A DNA stretch of 64,000 nt from Clostridiales bacterium (GTDB taxonomy: Bacteria > Bacillota > Clostridia > Oscillospirales > CAG-272), in NCBI GenBank assembly GCA_003523225.1, contig DPGK01000004.1, positions 62,001 to 126,000 on the forward strand, given 5' to 3'. Numbering within the stretch: the stretch's first letter is position 1; each line of letters starts with the position of its first letter. Positions 41,838-49,847 of this stretch are shown here, piece after piece. The position numbers were made by a program, and so were the translations under genes. The notes under the pieces were generated by a model, which worked only from the letters and a program-made list of their open reading frames with translations, made no database searches and was not told the origin of the DNA.

Positions 41838-41866
41838 TTGATATCGTCTGAAAAATGTGATAAAAT
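41838..41866 (+). promoter_or_regulatory. Sigma-A promoter of yqeG
   Basis: TTGATA at 41838-41843, a 17-base spacer, TAAAAT at 41861-41866, 35 bases before the ATG at 41902. Confidence 0.65.
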
Positions 41867-41901
41867 AATACCGTTAAAAATTATTTCGAGCGTGAGGTAG
41901 T

Positions 41902-42477
41902 ATGGCTTCCGGTTCAGAATCATCAAAACATACTGTAAAAAAAGAAAATGATCCGCGTGTCGGCTATTCGCTTGTGCCGGATTTTATGTTCGGAAAATTT
42001 GACGATATTGACGTTGATTTTCTGCGTTCCATAGACGTGCGCTCGCTTATCATCGACATTGACAACACGCTTGCGCCATACGAAGTGCCCGAGCCTGACG
42101 AAAGAACGCGCGAGTGGTTTGCGGCTTTGGCTGAGGCGGGCATCGGCGCGGCGCTTGTATCGAACAACGAGCGTGAGCGGGTGGAGCGCTTCAACAGGAA
42201 GCTGTGCCTTCCGGCATATTACGACTGTAAAAAGCCATCCCCGAAATATCTTGTCAAGGCGATGCAGGATATCGGAGCCGAGCGGGAATCTACGCTTTTT
42301 CTCGGCGATCAGATCTTCACCGACGTTGCCGCCGCACGTCGGCTGGGGCTGAGGGCGGCGGTCGTAAAACCGATAAAGGACAAGAAAAATCTGTTTTTCA
42401 GGTTCAAACGACTTATGGAACGTCCGATCGTAGGATACTATCGCAGACGTGAGCAGAAAAGAGGTAAAGTACAATGA
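41902..42477 (+). CDS. yqeG: YqeG-family HAD phosphatase
   Basis: A 191-residue HAD-IIIA phosphatase. Motif I is IDIDNTLAPY (about 52-61) with the nucleophilic Asp, motif II the Ser in LVSNNERERV, motif III Lys in CKKPSPK, and motif IV GDQIFTDV. Homologues act as phosphatidylglycerophosphatase or have unknown substrates. The N-terminal charged segment and basic C terminus fit peripheral membrane binding. The GTGAGGTAG site is close to the ATG. Its stop overlaps the next ATG. Confidence 0.85.
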   Translation: MASGSESSKHTVKKENDPRVGYSLVPDFMFGKFDDIDVDFLRSIDVRSLIIDIDNTLAPYEVPEPDERTREWFAALAEAGIGAALVSNNERERVERFNRKLCLPAYYDCKKPSPKYLVKAMQDIGAERESTLFLGDQIFTDVAAARRLGLRAAVVKPIKDKKNLFFRFKRLMERPIVGYYRRREQKRGKVQ

Positions 42478-43361
42478 CTCCGGATGTTGAGACCGGTATG
42501 AATACCGTCGCCTGCCCGAAGTTCGGACCGGGCGGAAACAGTGAATCCTTTTATGCGGAAGGGAAAAAATCAACCTACGAAGCTCCGGAGTGGGTGCGCG
42601 CCCGCGGGCTTGACGCCTATGAATTTCAGGGCGGCAACGGCATACGTGGGTCGGATGCGAATTTTGCAAGGATCGGCGAGGAGGCGCGCCGTGCGGGCAT
42701 ACTCATGTCCCTGCACACCCCTTATTACATTTCACTTTCCGGCGTGGAGCCGGAAAAACGGCTCAAGAGCGTGGATTACATCATGCAGTCGCTTCACGCC
42801 GCGGAGCTTTTGGGGGCTGACACGATAGTTATACATTCGGGCAGCGCCGCAAAGATAAGCCGTGAGGAGGCGCTTGAGCTGGCGCGCGATACGCTTTGCC
42901 ATGTCATGGAGGCGGTAGGCGATACGTCTGTACGTCTGGGGCTTGAAACGATGGGTAAAAAGAATCAGCTTGGAACGCTTGACGAGGTTATAGAGCTTTG
43001 CCGGGTCGATCCCCACTTTTATCCGGTGGTGGATTTCGGACATCTCAATGCGCGGGAGTGCGGAGGCGTTTTTCCGGACAAGGATGCGTACCTGCGCGTC
43101 TTTTACCGCATCGGCGAGGCGCTGGGAGACAAATACGCCCGTACGCTGCATTGCCATTTTTCGCGTATCGAGTATACCTCGGCGGGCGAGAAAAAGCACC
43201 TGACGTTTGAGGACGACGTTTACGGTCCGGATTTTTACCCGCTTGCGGAAGCAATTGCCGCCGAAGGCTTATCTCCGCGCATTATCTGCGAGTCGGCGGG
43301 TACGATGGCAGAGGACGCCGCCGCAATGAAGGAAATGTTTTGCCGCGCGTCAGCGCAGTGA
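42474..43361 (+). CDS. Endonuclease IV-like TIM-barrel protein
   Basis: A 295-residue protein of the AP endonuclease family 2. Likely zinc ligands are visible: His in SLHTPYY, His in VIHSGSA, Glu in LGLETMG, Asp/His in VVDFGHLNA, His in HCHFSRIEY and Glu in ICESAG. Endonuclease IV cleaves DNA 5' to abasic sites. ATGA overlap with yqeG and a GAGG site support this start; an ATG eight codons in would trim a short extension. Sugar-phosphate isomerases share this fold, so the DNA-repair role is probable, not certain. Confidence 0.78.
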   Translation: MTPDVETGMNTVACPKFGPGGNSESFYAEGKKSTYEAPEWVRARGLDAYEFQGGNGIRGSDANFARIGEEARRAGILMSLHTPYYISLSGVEPEKRLKSVDYIMQSLHAAELLGADTIVIHSGSAAKISREEALELARDTLCHVMEAVGDTSVRLGLETMGKKNQLGTLDEVIELCRVDPHFYPVVDFGHLNARECGGVFPDKDAYLRVFYRIGEALGDKYARTLHCHFSRIEYTSAGEKKHLTFEDDVYGPDFYPLAEAIAAEGLSPRIICESAGTMAEDAAAMKEMFCRASAQ

Positions 43362-43395
43362 CATGATTTTTATTTTAGAAAAGAGGAAATAAAAA

Positions 43396-44469
43396 ATGAC
43401 ACATCTTGAAAGACTCAGAGCCGAGCTTGCCAGGTCGGGTTTTGACGGCGTGGTGGTCAGCTCCGAAATAAACCAGCGGTATCTGTCGGGCTTCAATTAT
43501 ACCGACGGGCTTATCGTCGTGACCGCAGAACGTGCGGCGCTTCTGACCGATTTCCGCTACATTGAGGCGGCAAACGCTTCTCCTGCGGCGCGTGAATTCG
43601 AAATACTTATGCCTGACAAGCGCATGAGCGTGGCGGCGCGCGAGGTGCTGGGATCCGCCAAGCGCGTGGCGGTCGAAGAAGCGACTCTCTCCCTCTCGGG
43701 ATACGAGAGCTTCTGCCGTGCCTTTGAAGGAATAGAGACAGTCGGCGGAGCATCAGCGATAATTGACGGACTGCGTGAGTTCAAGGATGAGGGCGAGATC
43801 GCAAAAATGACTGCGGCTCAGGCGATTACCGACGCGGCTTTCGCGCACATCGTTGAGTTTATACGTCCGGATATGACCGAGCGCGAGGTGGCGTTGGAGC
43901 TTGAATTCTTCATGCGTTCAAAGGGCGCTGAATGCACCGCTTTCGATACGATCGCAGTATCGGGCAGCGCGTCGTCCATGCCTCATGGCGTACCGCGCGA
44001 TGTGGTACTTGAAAAGGGCTTCCTGACAATGGACTTTGGCGCACGTGTGGATGGCTATTGCTCGGACATGACGCGCACTGTGGTCATAGGACGTGCGGAT
44101 GATGAAATGCGCCGGCTTTACAATACCGTTCTTGAAGCGCAGCTTGCGGCACTTGCCGCCGCCGCTCCCGGTGTTGGATGCGCAAGGATGGACAAGACCG
44201 CCCGCGACATTATCGACGGCGCGGGATATAAGGGCGCTTTCGGTCATTCGCTCGGTCACGGAGTGGGAATGTACATTCATGAGGAGCCGCGTCTTGCCGC
44301 CCGCACTCCGGAATCCAAGGTGCTTACACCCGGACATATAGTAACCGTCGAGCCGGGTATCTATCTTGCCGGAAAATACGGCTGCCGCATTGAGGATATG
44401 ATCGCGGTTACGGATAACGGCATCATGAACTTCACAAGATCTCCGAAGGAGCTTATTGAGATAGGCTGA
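43396..44469 (+). CDS. Xaa-Pro peptidase, M24 family
   Basis: A 357-residue metallopeptidase that removes an N-terminal residue before proline. The creatinase-like N-terminal domain (about 1-125) is followed by the pita-bread domain with the metal ligands: Asp in MDFGARVDGY and SDMTRT, His in GHSLGHGVGMYIHEEP, Glu in VEPGIYL and Glu in CRIEDMI. No signal peptide, so cytoplasmic. Third gene of the yqeG operon, preceded by AAGAGGAAA and followed by a strong terminator. In many Firmicutes efp follows, but not here. Confidence 0.9.
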   Translation: MTHLERLRAELARSGFDGVVVSSEINQRYLSGFNYTDGLIVVTAERAALLTDFRYIEAANASPAAREFEILMPDKRMSVAAREVLGSAKRVAVEEATLSLSGYESFCRAFEGIETVGGASAIIDGLREFKDEGEIAKMTAAQAITDAAFAHIVEFIRPDMTEREVALELEFFMRSKGAECTAFDTIAVSGSASSMPHGVPRDVVLEKGFLTMDFGARVDGYCSDMTRTVVIGRADDEMRRLYNTVLEAQLAALAAAAPGVGCARMDKTARDIIDGAGYKGAFGHSLGHGVGMYIHEEPRLAARTPESKVLTPGHIVTVEPGIYLAGKYGCRIEDMIAVTDNGIMNFTRSPKELIEIG

Positions 44470-44490
44470 TATCGGATCGTTAAAATATTT

Positions 44491-44536
44491 GCCCTGCGCC
44501 TGGTGCTGCATATGCAGCATCAGGCGCAGGGCTTTT
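44491..44536. terminator. Bidirectional terminator, peptidase / DUF4340 operon
   Basis: A 42-base near-perfect palindrome centred on TGCATATGCA (44491-44532). The plus side ends in GCTTTT; the minus side continues AAATATTTT. The two flanking genes converge here. Confidence 0.85.
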
Positions 44537-44550
44537 ATGACTGTTTTGCG

Positions 44551-46038
44551 TCAACCTTCAAAATATGCCGTAAGGGCAGCGGTGAGCGCGGCGGTCTCGT
44601 CGACCGTTATCAGCCGGTCGGCGCTTCCCATAAAGGAAACAAGGTTATAGCTTTCGCTGTACCGGCTTATTGTCAGCTCTGCGTTCAGAACATCGCCCTT
44701 GTTGAAGGTGAGGGCAAGTGAGAATACCGTGTCGCTGCCCGCAGATGGGTCGCGCTCAAGGTCGGAGGCAAAGGCTGAGGTCTTTGCTTCGGCAAGGGCG
44801 GTAAGCAGTGTCTGGAGCTTTTCCTCGTTGATCTGCGTGCCGTCTGCGGCGGAATAGCTCACGCTGTCATCCTCGCCGTGTCTTACTGTTACCGACAGAG
44901 TCTTTCCGTTTCCGCTGAAGATCATCGAGTCTATGCGTGTGTAATCGGGCAGTATAAGCTCGGTGGGGCGCAGGGAGCGGGTATTGTCTGTCATCACAGC
45001 CGCAAATGCCGACTGGGAGGAGAGCTTTGCCGTAAGCGACGAGCCTTCCGGACGGACATATATCACGCCGTCCGCACTCCTTCCGACAGTGAGTGTAAGT
45101 GTAGTCGGAGTCAAAACGGTCTTTTCGACGCCCGTGGTGGAGTCTGTCACGGTAGAGGACTTCTGATACTCAATTATCAGCTTGTTTCCCGCGTCAAGCC
45201 CGTATTGGTCGTCTTTTGCGCTGTCATATGCGACGCAGTTCCCGAAGTCGAGGGATACAAGCGCGTCGGTAAGGTTACTGCCGATCGCGGACGCAACGGC
45301 AAATTCCTTTTCTCCGTTCACCGACGCATACCAGCTGTAACCGTTGGTATAGTCGCTGTCCTTGCCGTTCGGATAGTACGTAAAGACGGTCTTATCACTT
45401 CCCGAAACATATTGGATTGAAGTGATTGAGGTTTTTGTCAGCTCCGGAGCGTCGTCGGTGTCGATGAGATCGTAGATGTCGAACCTGAAGGCTTCGGGCA
45501 GTGAGGAATCAACGGTGTAGACCGTGGTCTTGTCCTCTGTGCAGAAGTAATAGTATCCAGAGAAGCTGTTGAGAGAACCTATACTGAAGCCGTGGGTTCC
45601 GTTTCCGTCGGTAAAGGAAAGCGATATTTCCGGCTCGTCAAGCCCGTATTTGCCAAGGTCTGACTCGTTTACATTCTCAAGCTTGTAGGGCGAGGTAACT
45701 CCGCTTACAGCAGTTACCATGTCAGCAAACATTTCGTTGCTCAGCGGAACGCTTGGGTTTTCCGTCCAGAGCCAGCCGGTCTCATCCTCCTTGAGCGTAA
45801 AGTCAAACGCAAGCGTCCGGCTTTCCGCCTCACCGTCGCCGGAGGCTTCAACGCTCCGCACGACGCTTACAGAGGTAAGTGTTTTATAGTCGACAGCTCC
45901 CACTGTATATACGTTACCGGAGCTGGTGACGTCATCCCAGCCGTCCTCACGGTTTCCAACTGCCTGCCAGATGAAATATACACCGATAAGCAGTGCCAGA
46001 GCGGCTGCCATGATTATTAATTTTACAGACTTTTTCAT
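44551..46038 (-). CDS. DUF4340 membrane-anchored protein
   Basis: A 495-residue protein with one N-terminal transmembrane helix (KLIIMAAALALLIGVYFIW, about 6-24) and a long extracytoplasmic beta-rich region with repeated DUF4340 modules (FDFTLKEDETGWLWTENPSV and YGLDEPEISLSFTDGN). It is the last gene of a four-gene ABC operon, 14 bases after the GldG-like gene. DUF4340 proteins commonly accompany Gld-like transporters; their role is not established. Acidic and Ser/Thr-rich. Confidence 0.8.
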   Translation of the reverse strand: MKKSVKLIIMAAALALLIGVYFIWQAVGNREDGWDDVTSSGNVYTVGAVDYKTLTSVSVVRSVEASGDGEAESRTLAFDFTLKEDETGWLWTENPSVPLSNEMFADMVTAVSGVTSPYKLENVNESDLGKYGLDEPEISLSFTDGNGTHGFSIGSLNSFSGYYYFCTEDKTTVYTVDSSLPEAFRFDIYDLIDTDDAPELTKTSITSIQYVSGSDKTVFTYYPNGKDSDYTNGYSWYASVNGEKEFAVASAIGSNLTDALVSLDFGNCVAYDSAKDDQYGLDAGNKLIIEYQKSSTVTDSTTGVEKTVLTPTTLTLTVGRSADGVIYVRPEGSSLTAKLSSQSAFAAVMTDNTRSLRPTELILPDYTRIDSMIFSGNGKTLSVTVRHGEDDSVSYSAADGTQINEEKLQTLLTALAEAKTSAFASDLERDPSAGSDTVFSLALTFNKGDVLNAELTISRYSESYNLVSFMGSADRLITVDETAALTAALTAYFEG

Positions 46039-46052
46039 GATTCAGAACAGGA

Positions 46053-47543
46053 TCATTTCTTGCGGCGGCGTGTCCAGCGGACAAGTCCCACTGCGGCGAC
46101 GGCTATGGGGATGATGAAAATGAATATTGCTCCCCAGAGCGTAGCGGAGGATTCGGAAACGGTAAGAGTGGAGGAAGAAATGTCTACCGCCGAAATTTCA
46201 GGGAGCGACGACCTGAAGCTGTCGCAGAGCCATGAAAGCATATTGAGGAAGCAGTAGAGATTTGCTCCGTTTGTGGCATTTATGAACGCGTCGCCGGAAA
46301 ACTGGGGCGATGCAAGCCATACCATGCGCGCTCCGGTCGTTTCATTTTCAGAGGCAGAGGCAACAGAAAGGGTCTCGGGGTCGCTCTGCGTCCCATCGCT
46401 GAGCTTCAGATATCCCTTTGAGGTGGTAGTAAGAAGCTCTGTCACCGTAAATCCATCCGGCACTGATGCGGCGGCGCTTATGGCGTGAGACTGTGCCGTG
46501 AGCGTGCGGTATGAGCCGGAATAAATCATTGATACCGCATTGTGTGTAGAGGAAGCGGTCGGATAAATATAGTAAGGGGTGTTGGGGTAATAGCTTCCCG
46601 CGCTGCCCTCGCAAACCGTGCCGTATCTGCCTGCAAGCCCGAAGTCGGCGCACAGCGCTGCAAAATTCGGAAGCTCCGTAGAGGTGCTGCCGCTTATCAT
46701 GAAGATGTGTCCGCCGTCGGCTGCATAATCGCGCAGTTTTTGCAGCTCGTCTGCGGTCAGGTCAAGCTCGGGAGCGTAGATGAGAATGCAGGAGCAGTTG
46801 TCGGGTATCGAGTCACCGTCAAGCGCAATATTCAGCTCGGAGGTATCATATCCTGAGAGATCAACGTAATACGCAAGCGTTTCGGACATTTCCTTTTCGC
46901 CGTGACCTGACAGCGTGTAAAGTGTGGGCAGTGTCTCGGCAGTGACATATTCAACAGCGCAGGTGAGCTGGTTGTCGCCGTCAAAATACGGCTCAGCGGT
47001 TATTCCGTAATAAGCGTTGTATATCTGATAGTCCGAGGCGCTCATTTTGCCTACCGAATCGTTGTAGTAGTAGTACATATCGTTGTAGTCTACCGCTTTG
47101 GAGCGACGTGCGCTCTCAACTATCACACTGTATTCGGAAAGCTGAGCGTCGGTGTATTTTGAGATGAAATCCGGGTCGGCAATCGGGTCGGCTACCCTGA
47201 CCTTTACGCGCGCGGAAAGCTCCGCATAGCGGTCAAGGAATGTGCGCAGCTGAGAGTCCTCCTGCCCGCCCGGACAGATGAACCAAAGGGTTATGTCCTC
47301 GTCAAGCTTTGAAAGGTACTTTTCGGTGGTTTCGGAAAGGGTGTACATCTTTGAGGTGCTTGAATCGAGCTTGGTGATCTTTGAGGGCAGTGCGCCGACA
47401 ATAAGGTTTACGACGATAAGCGCCGCGAGCAGCAGCACGGTCATGAGTACCGTGTAGCCTCCGGCTTTTCCGGTCTTACGCTTTCCGGATGGATTGGCTG
47501 TTGGGGTCTTTACTTCTTTGTTAATGTTTTTCTGTTCACTCAT
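46053..47543 (-). CDS. GldG-like ABC auxiliary protein
   Basis: A 496-residue protein with a basic cytoplasmic N terminus, one helix near 30-52 (YTVLMTVLLLAALIVVNLIV), a large extracytoplasmic domain and a final helix (about 468-488) before a WTRRRKK end. Motifs such as MYTLSETTEKYLSKL, FICPGG and LTADELQKLRDYAADGGH place it in the ABC_transp_aux/GldG family. It lies between the permease and DUF4340 genes. Confidence 0.82.
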   Translation of the reverse strand: MSEQKNINKEVKTPTANPSGKRKTGKAGGYTVLMTVLLLAALIVVNLIVGALPSKITKLDSSTSKMYTLSETTEKYLSKLDEDITLWFICPGGQEDSQLRTFLDRYAELSARVKVRVADPIADPDFISKYTDAQLSEYSVIVESARRSKAVDYNDMYYYYNDSVGKMSASDYQIYNAYYGITAEPYFDGDNQLTCAVEYVTAETLPTLYTLSGHGEKEMSETLAYYVDLSGYDTSELNIALDGDSIPDNCSCILIYAPELDLTADELQKLRDYAADGGHIFMISGSTSTELPNFAALCADFGLAGRYGTVCEGSAGSYYPNTPYYIYPTASSTHNAVSMIYSGSYRTLTAQSHAISAAASVPDGFTVTELLTTTSKGYLKLSDGTQSDPETLSVASASENETTGARMVWLASPQFSGDAFINATNGANLYCFLNMLSWLCDSFRSSLPEISAVDISSSTLTVSESSATLWGAIFIFIIPIAVAAVGLVRWTRRRKK

Positions 47544-47558
47544 TGTTAAGCCCTCCCC

Positions 47559-48422
47559 TCAGCTCCAGCGCCGCTTTTCAAGCGACTGAACGGTAAGAAA
47601 TACAAAGAAAACGATTATCGAGAGATAATAAACCACGGCGGTAAGGTCAAATATACCGGACACGAAGACATCAAAGCGGTCAAACACCGCAAGGTAGGAT
47701 ATGATGCTCGGGAAAAGTCCGGCAAATGCCTCCTGATTTACAAAGTAAAAAATTGAAGTCGGGATTATAACTACACCCGCGGCTATTACTCCGATAAGGG
47801 TGTCGCGTGTCAGCGCCCACACGATAAGCCCGAAGGCGGCTCCGAGTATCAGGAAGGCGACATAGGAGCCGACTGCCGTCGTCGGGAGCAGGGAGGCAAG
47901 ACCGCTCATCAGGTAAAGCGCAAGCACGACGCCGAAGCTGGTAACTGCGGCGATTATCTGGCTTTCGGTAAGAGAGGACATGAACATACAAATAGCAATA
48001 AGCGCCGCGCCGAGCAGGAAAAAGCCGAGCAGCGCCGCATAGCAGCTGCCGTAGTGGACTATTCCGAACAGGCTGAGAATGACCGGGACAAAAGCCATGC
48101 CGACACAGGCGATAAGCAGAACGGCGGTCATTGAGAGGTATTTGCCGAGTACGATATCAATGGTCTTTATCGGCAGGGAGTATAGCAGCTGGTCAGTGCG
48201 CGAGCGGCGTTCCTCTGCGATCGAGCGCATTGCAAGCACCGGGACGATCAGCATAAATATGATTGTTATATTTCCGAGAACGTATTCAAAGCTTGCCGAC
48301 TGAGAACGCAGGTTTATCGCCGTGGTGAATATTCCGGTAAAGGCAAATATCACCGCGAGAAAGATGAAGCCTGTCATGGTGTTGAAATAGGATTTGAATT
48401 CCCGCTTGAAAATGGCGCTCAT
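47559..48422 (-). CDS. ABC-2 type permease, GldF-like
   Basis: A 287-residue permease with six helices. It begins MSAIFKREFKSYFNTMTGFI, the typical ABC-2 start, and carries the conserved RSIAEERRSRTDQLLYSLPI loop after helix 2. Its start overlaps the ATPase stop by four bases, so the two are translationally coupled. Substrate unknown. Confidence 0.85.
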   Translation of the reverse strand: MSAIFKREFKSYFNTMTGFIFLAVIFAFTGIFTTAINLRSQSASFEYVLGNITIIFMLIVPVLAMRSIAEERRSRTDQLLYSLPIKTIDIVLGKYLSMTAVLLIACVGMAFVPVILSLFGIVHYGSCYAALLGFFLLGAALIAICMFMSSLTESQIIAAVTSFGVVLALYLMSGLASLLPTTAVGSYVAFLILGAAFGLIVWALTRDTLIGVIAAGVVIIPTSIFYFVNQEAFAGLFPSIISYLAVFDRFDVFVSGIFDLTAVVYYLSIIVFFVFLTVQSLEKRRWS

Positions 48423-49525
48423 TTTTCCTCCTCCTCGTTTTCGCGTTCGCTTTCATTGTCTTCGGTATCACTTCCGCCGAACTGAGGCGTGTAGTCATCT
48501 GTGTCCTCCGCCTCGGTATCTTTATCCTTTGCCCTGAGGCGTGCAAACAGGCGCTGGCGCGGCTTCTTTTCCTTGCTTTCGCTTTCTGCGGGGACGCTTC
48601 GGTCATCTGTAAGAGCAAGGAAGATATCCTCAAGCGTCAGCACGCGGTAGACCATTTCGATTATCGGGAGCTTTTTAGCCGCAAATTCAAAGAAGATATC
48701 GTCGCGTATATCCGTGCCTTTTGCGGTCTTAAGCTCCGCGGAGGTGACTCCGCCTTCTTCTGAATAAGAGGCGGAGATTATGCCCTTGATTCCTGAAATG
48801 GTGTTTTTCACCGACGCCGCATCTGCTCTGACCTTGAGGGACAGCTCGCCCTCGCGGTTGACGGCGTTCTCAAGATTTTCGATTGAGTCGTTTGCAACAA
48901 GTCTGCCGTGGGAGATTATCATGACATGATCGCACACGGCGCTTATTTCGGCGAGTATGTGACTGCTGAGTATAACGGTCTTGATGCTGCCGAGCTTTTT
49001 TATCAGGTCGCGTATTTCGATTATCTGCTTGGGGTCAAGACCTACCGTCGGCTCGTCAAGAATGATGACGTCCGGATCTCCAAGCATTGCCTGCGCGATA
49101 CCAACGCGCTGACGGTAGCCTTTTGAGAGGTTCTTCATAAGCCTGTCCGCAACATCGGTAATACCGGTAAGCTGCATGACCTCTTTTATCTGCCGCATTG
49201 CCGCTTCAAAGGGCATCCCCTTGGCGTTGGCGACAAAATCAAGGTATTCGGCGGCTGTCATATCGGTGTAGAGCGGCGGCTGCTCGGGCAGATATCCGAC
49301 ATGGCGTTTGGCTTCAAGCGGTTCTTCGAAAATGTCGTGACCGTCGATCAGTACGGTTCCTGAGGTTGCCGCAAGACAGCCGGTGATGATATTCATGGTG
49401 GTGGATTTACCCGCGCCGTTCGGCCCGAGCAGACCGTATATCTTGCCTTTTTCAATCGTGAAGGAAAGATCACGGACGGCGGTGTGATCGCCGTATTTTT
49501 TTGTCAGATTACGAACTTCAATCAA
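48419..49525 (-). CDS. ABC transporter ATP-binding protein, GldA-like, with acidic tail
   Basis: A 368-residue ATPase, first gene of the operon. Walker A is GPNGAGKSTT (about 35-44), the signature LSKGYRQRVGIAQAML and Walker B VIILDEPTVGLDP, with the His switch in LSSHILAE. After the ATPase core (about 1-300) comes an unusual 60-residue charged tail: basic at first, then highly acidic (TEAEDTDDYTPQFGG, NESERENEEEEK). Ribosome site GGAGG ten bases before the ATG. Confidence 0.88.
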   Translation of the reverse strand: MIEVRNLTKKYGDHTAVRDLSFTIEKGKIYGLLGPNGAGKSTTMNIITGCLAATSGTVLIDGHDIFEEPLEAKRHVGYLPEQPPLYTDMTAAEYLDFVANAKGMPFEAAMRQIKEVMQLTGITDVADRLMKNLSKGYRQRVGIAQAMLGDPDVIILDEPTVGLDPKQIIEIRDLIKKLGSIKTVILSSHILAEISAVCDHVMIISHGRLVANDSIENLENAVNREGELSLKVRADAASVKNTISGIKGIISASYSEEGGVTSAELKTAKGTDIRDDIFFEFAAKKLPIIEMVYRVLTLEDIFLALTDDRSVPAESESKEKKPRQRLFARLRAKDKDTEAEDTDDYTPQFGGSDTEDNESERENEEEEK

Positions 49526-49576
49526 AACGCTTTTCCTCCGGTCTTAATTGTTGGGGATTACTGAAAAACTATGTAT

Positions 49577-49605
49577 ATTATATTTATAAACTGCTTTCGT
49601 GTCAA
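49577..49605 (-). promoter_or_regulatory. Consensus sigma-A promoter of the Gld-like operon
   Basis: Minus-strand exact TTGACA (49600-49605), a 17-base spacer, exact TATAAT (49577-49582), about 50 bases before the ATG at 49525. Confidence 0.85.
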
Positions 49606-49771
49606 GGGATTGATATGAGTTTGACGGCTTTGTGAACTGTTCGTCGTATTATTATATGCATGACGTTTGCGTAAGGCACAGCCACAAAAGCATAATAACG
49701 CACGGCTGACTCTAAAAAACGGTACATGGCGTATGCAACAAATAAAAACCTCTTTGCCGGGTAAAAATATA

Positions 49772-49799
49772 TTGACGAAAAGAAAAAAAGTAGTATAAT
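49772..49799 (+). promoter_or_regulatory. Sigma-A promoter of the glycogen operon
   Basis: TTGACG at 49772-49777, a 16-base A-rich spacer, TATAAT at 49794-49799. The gap 49606-49771 before it shows nothing I can identify. Confidence 0.7.
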
Positions 49800-49847
49800 A
49801 AAAGTGGGGTATTATAATTATAGATGAATAAGGAGATGTACCGGGTC

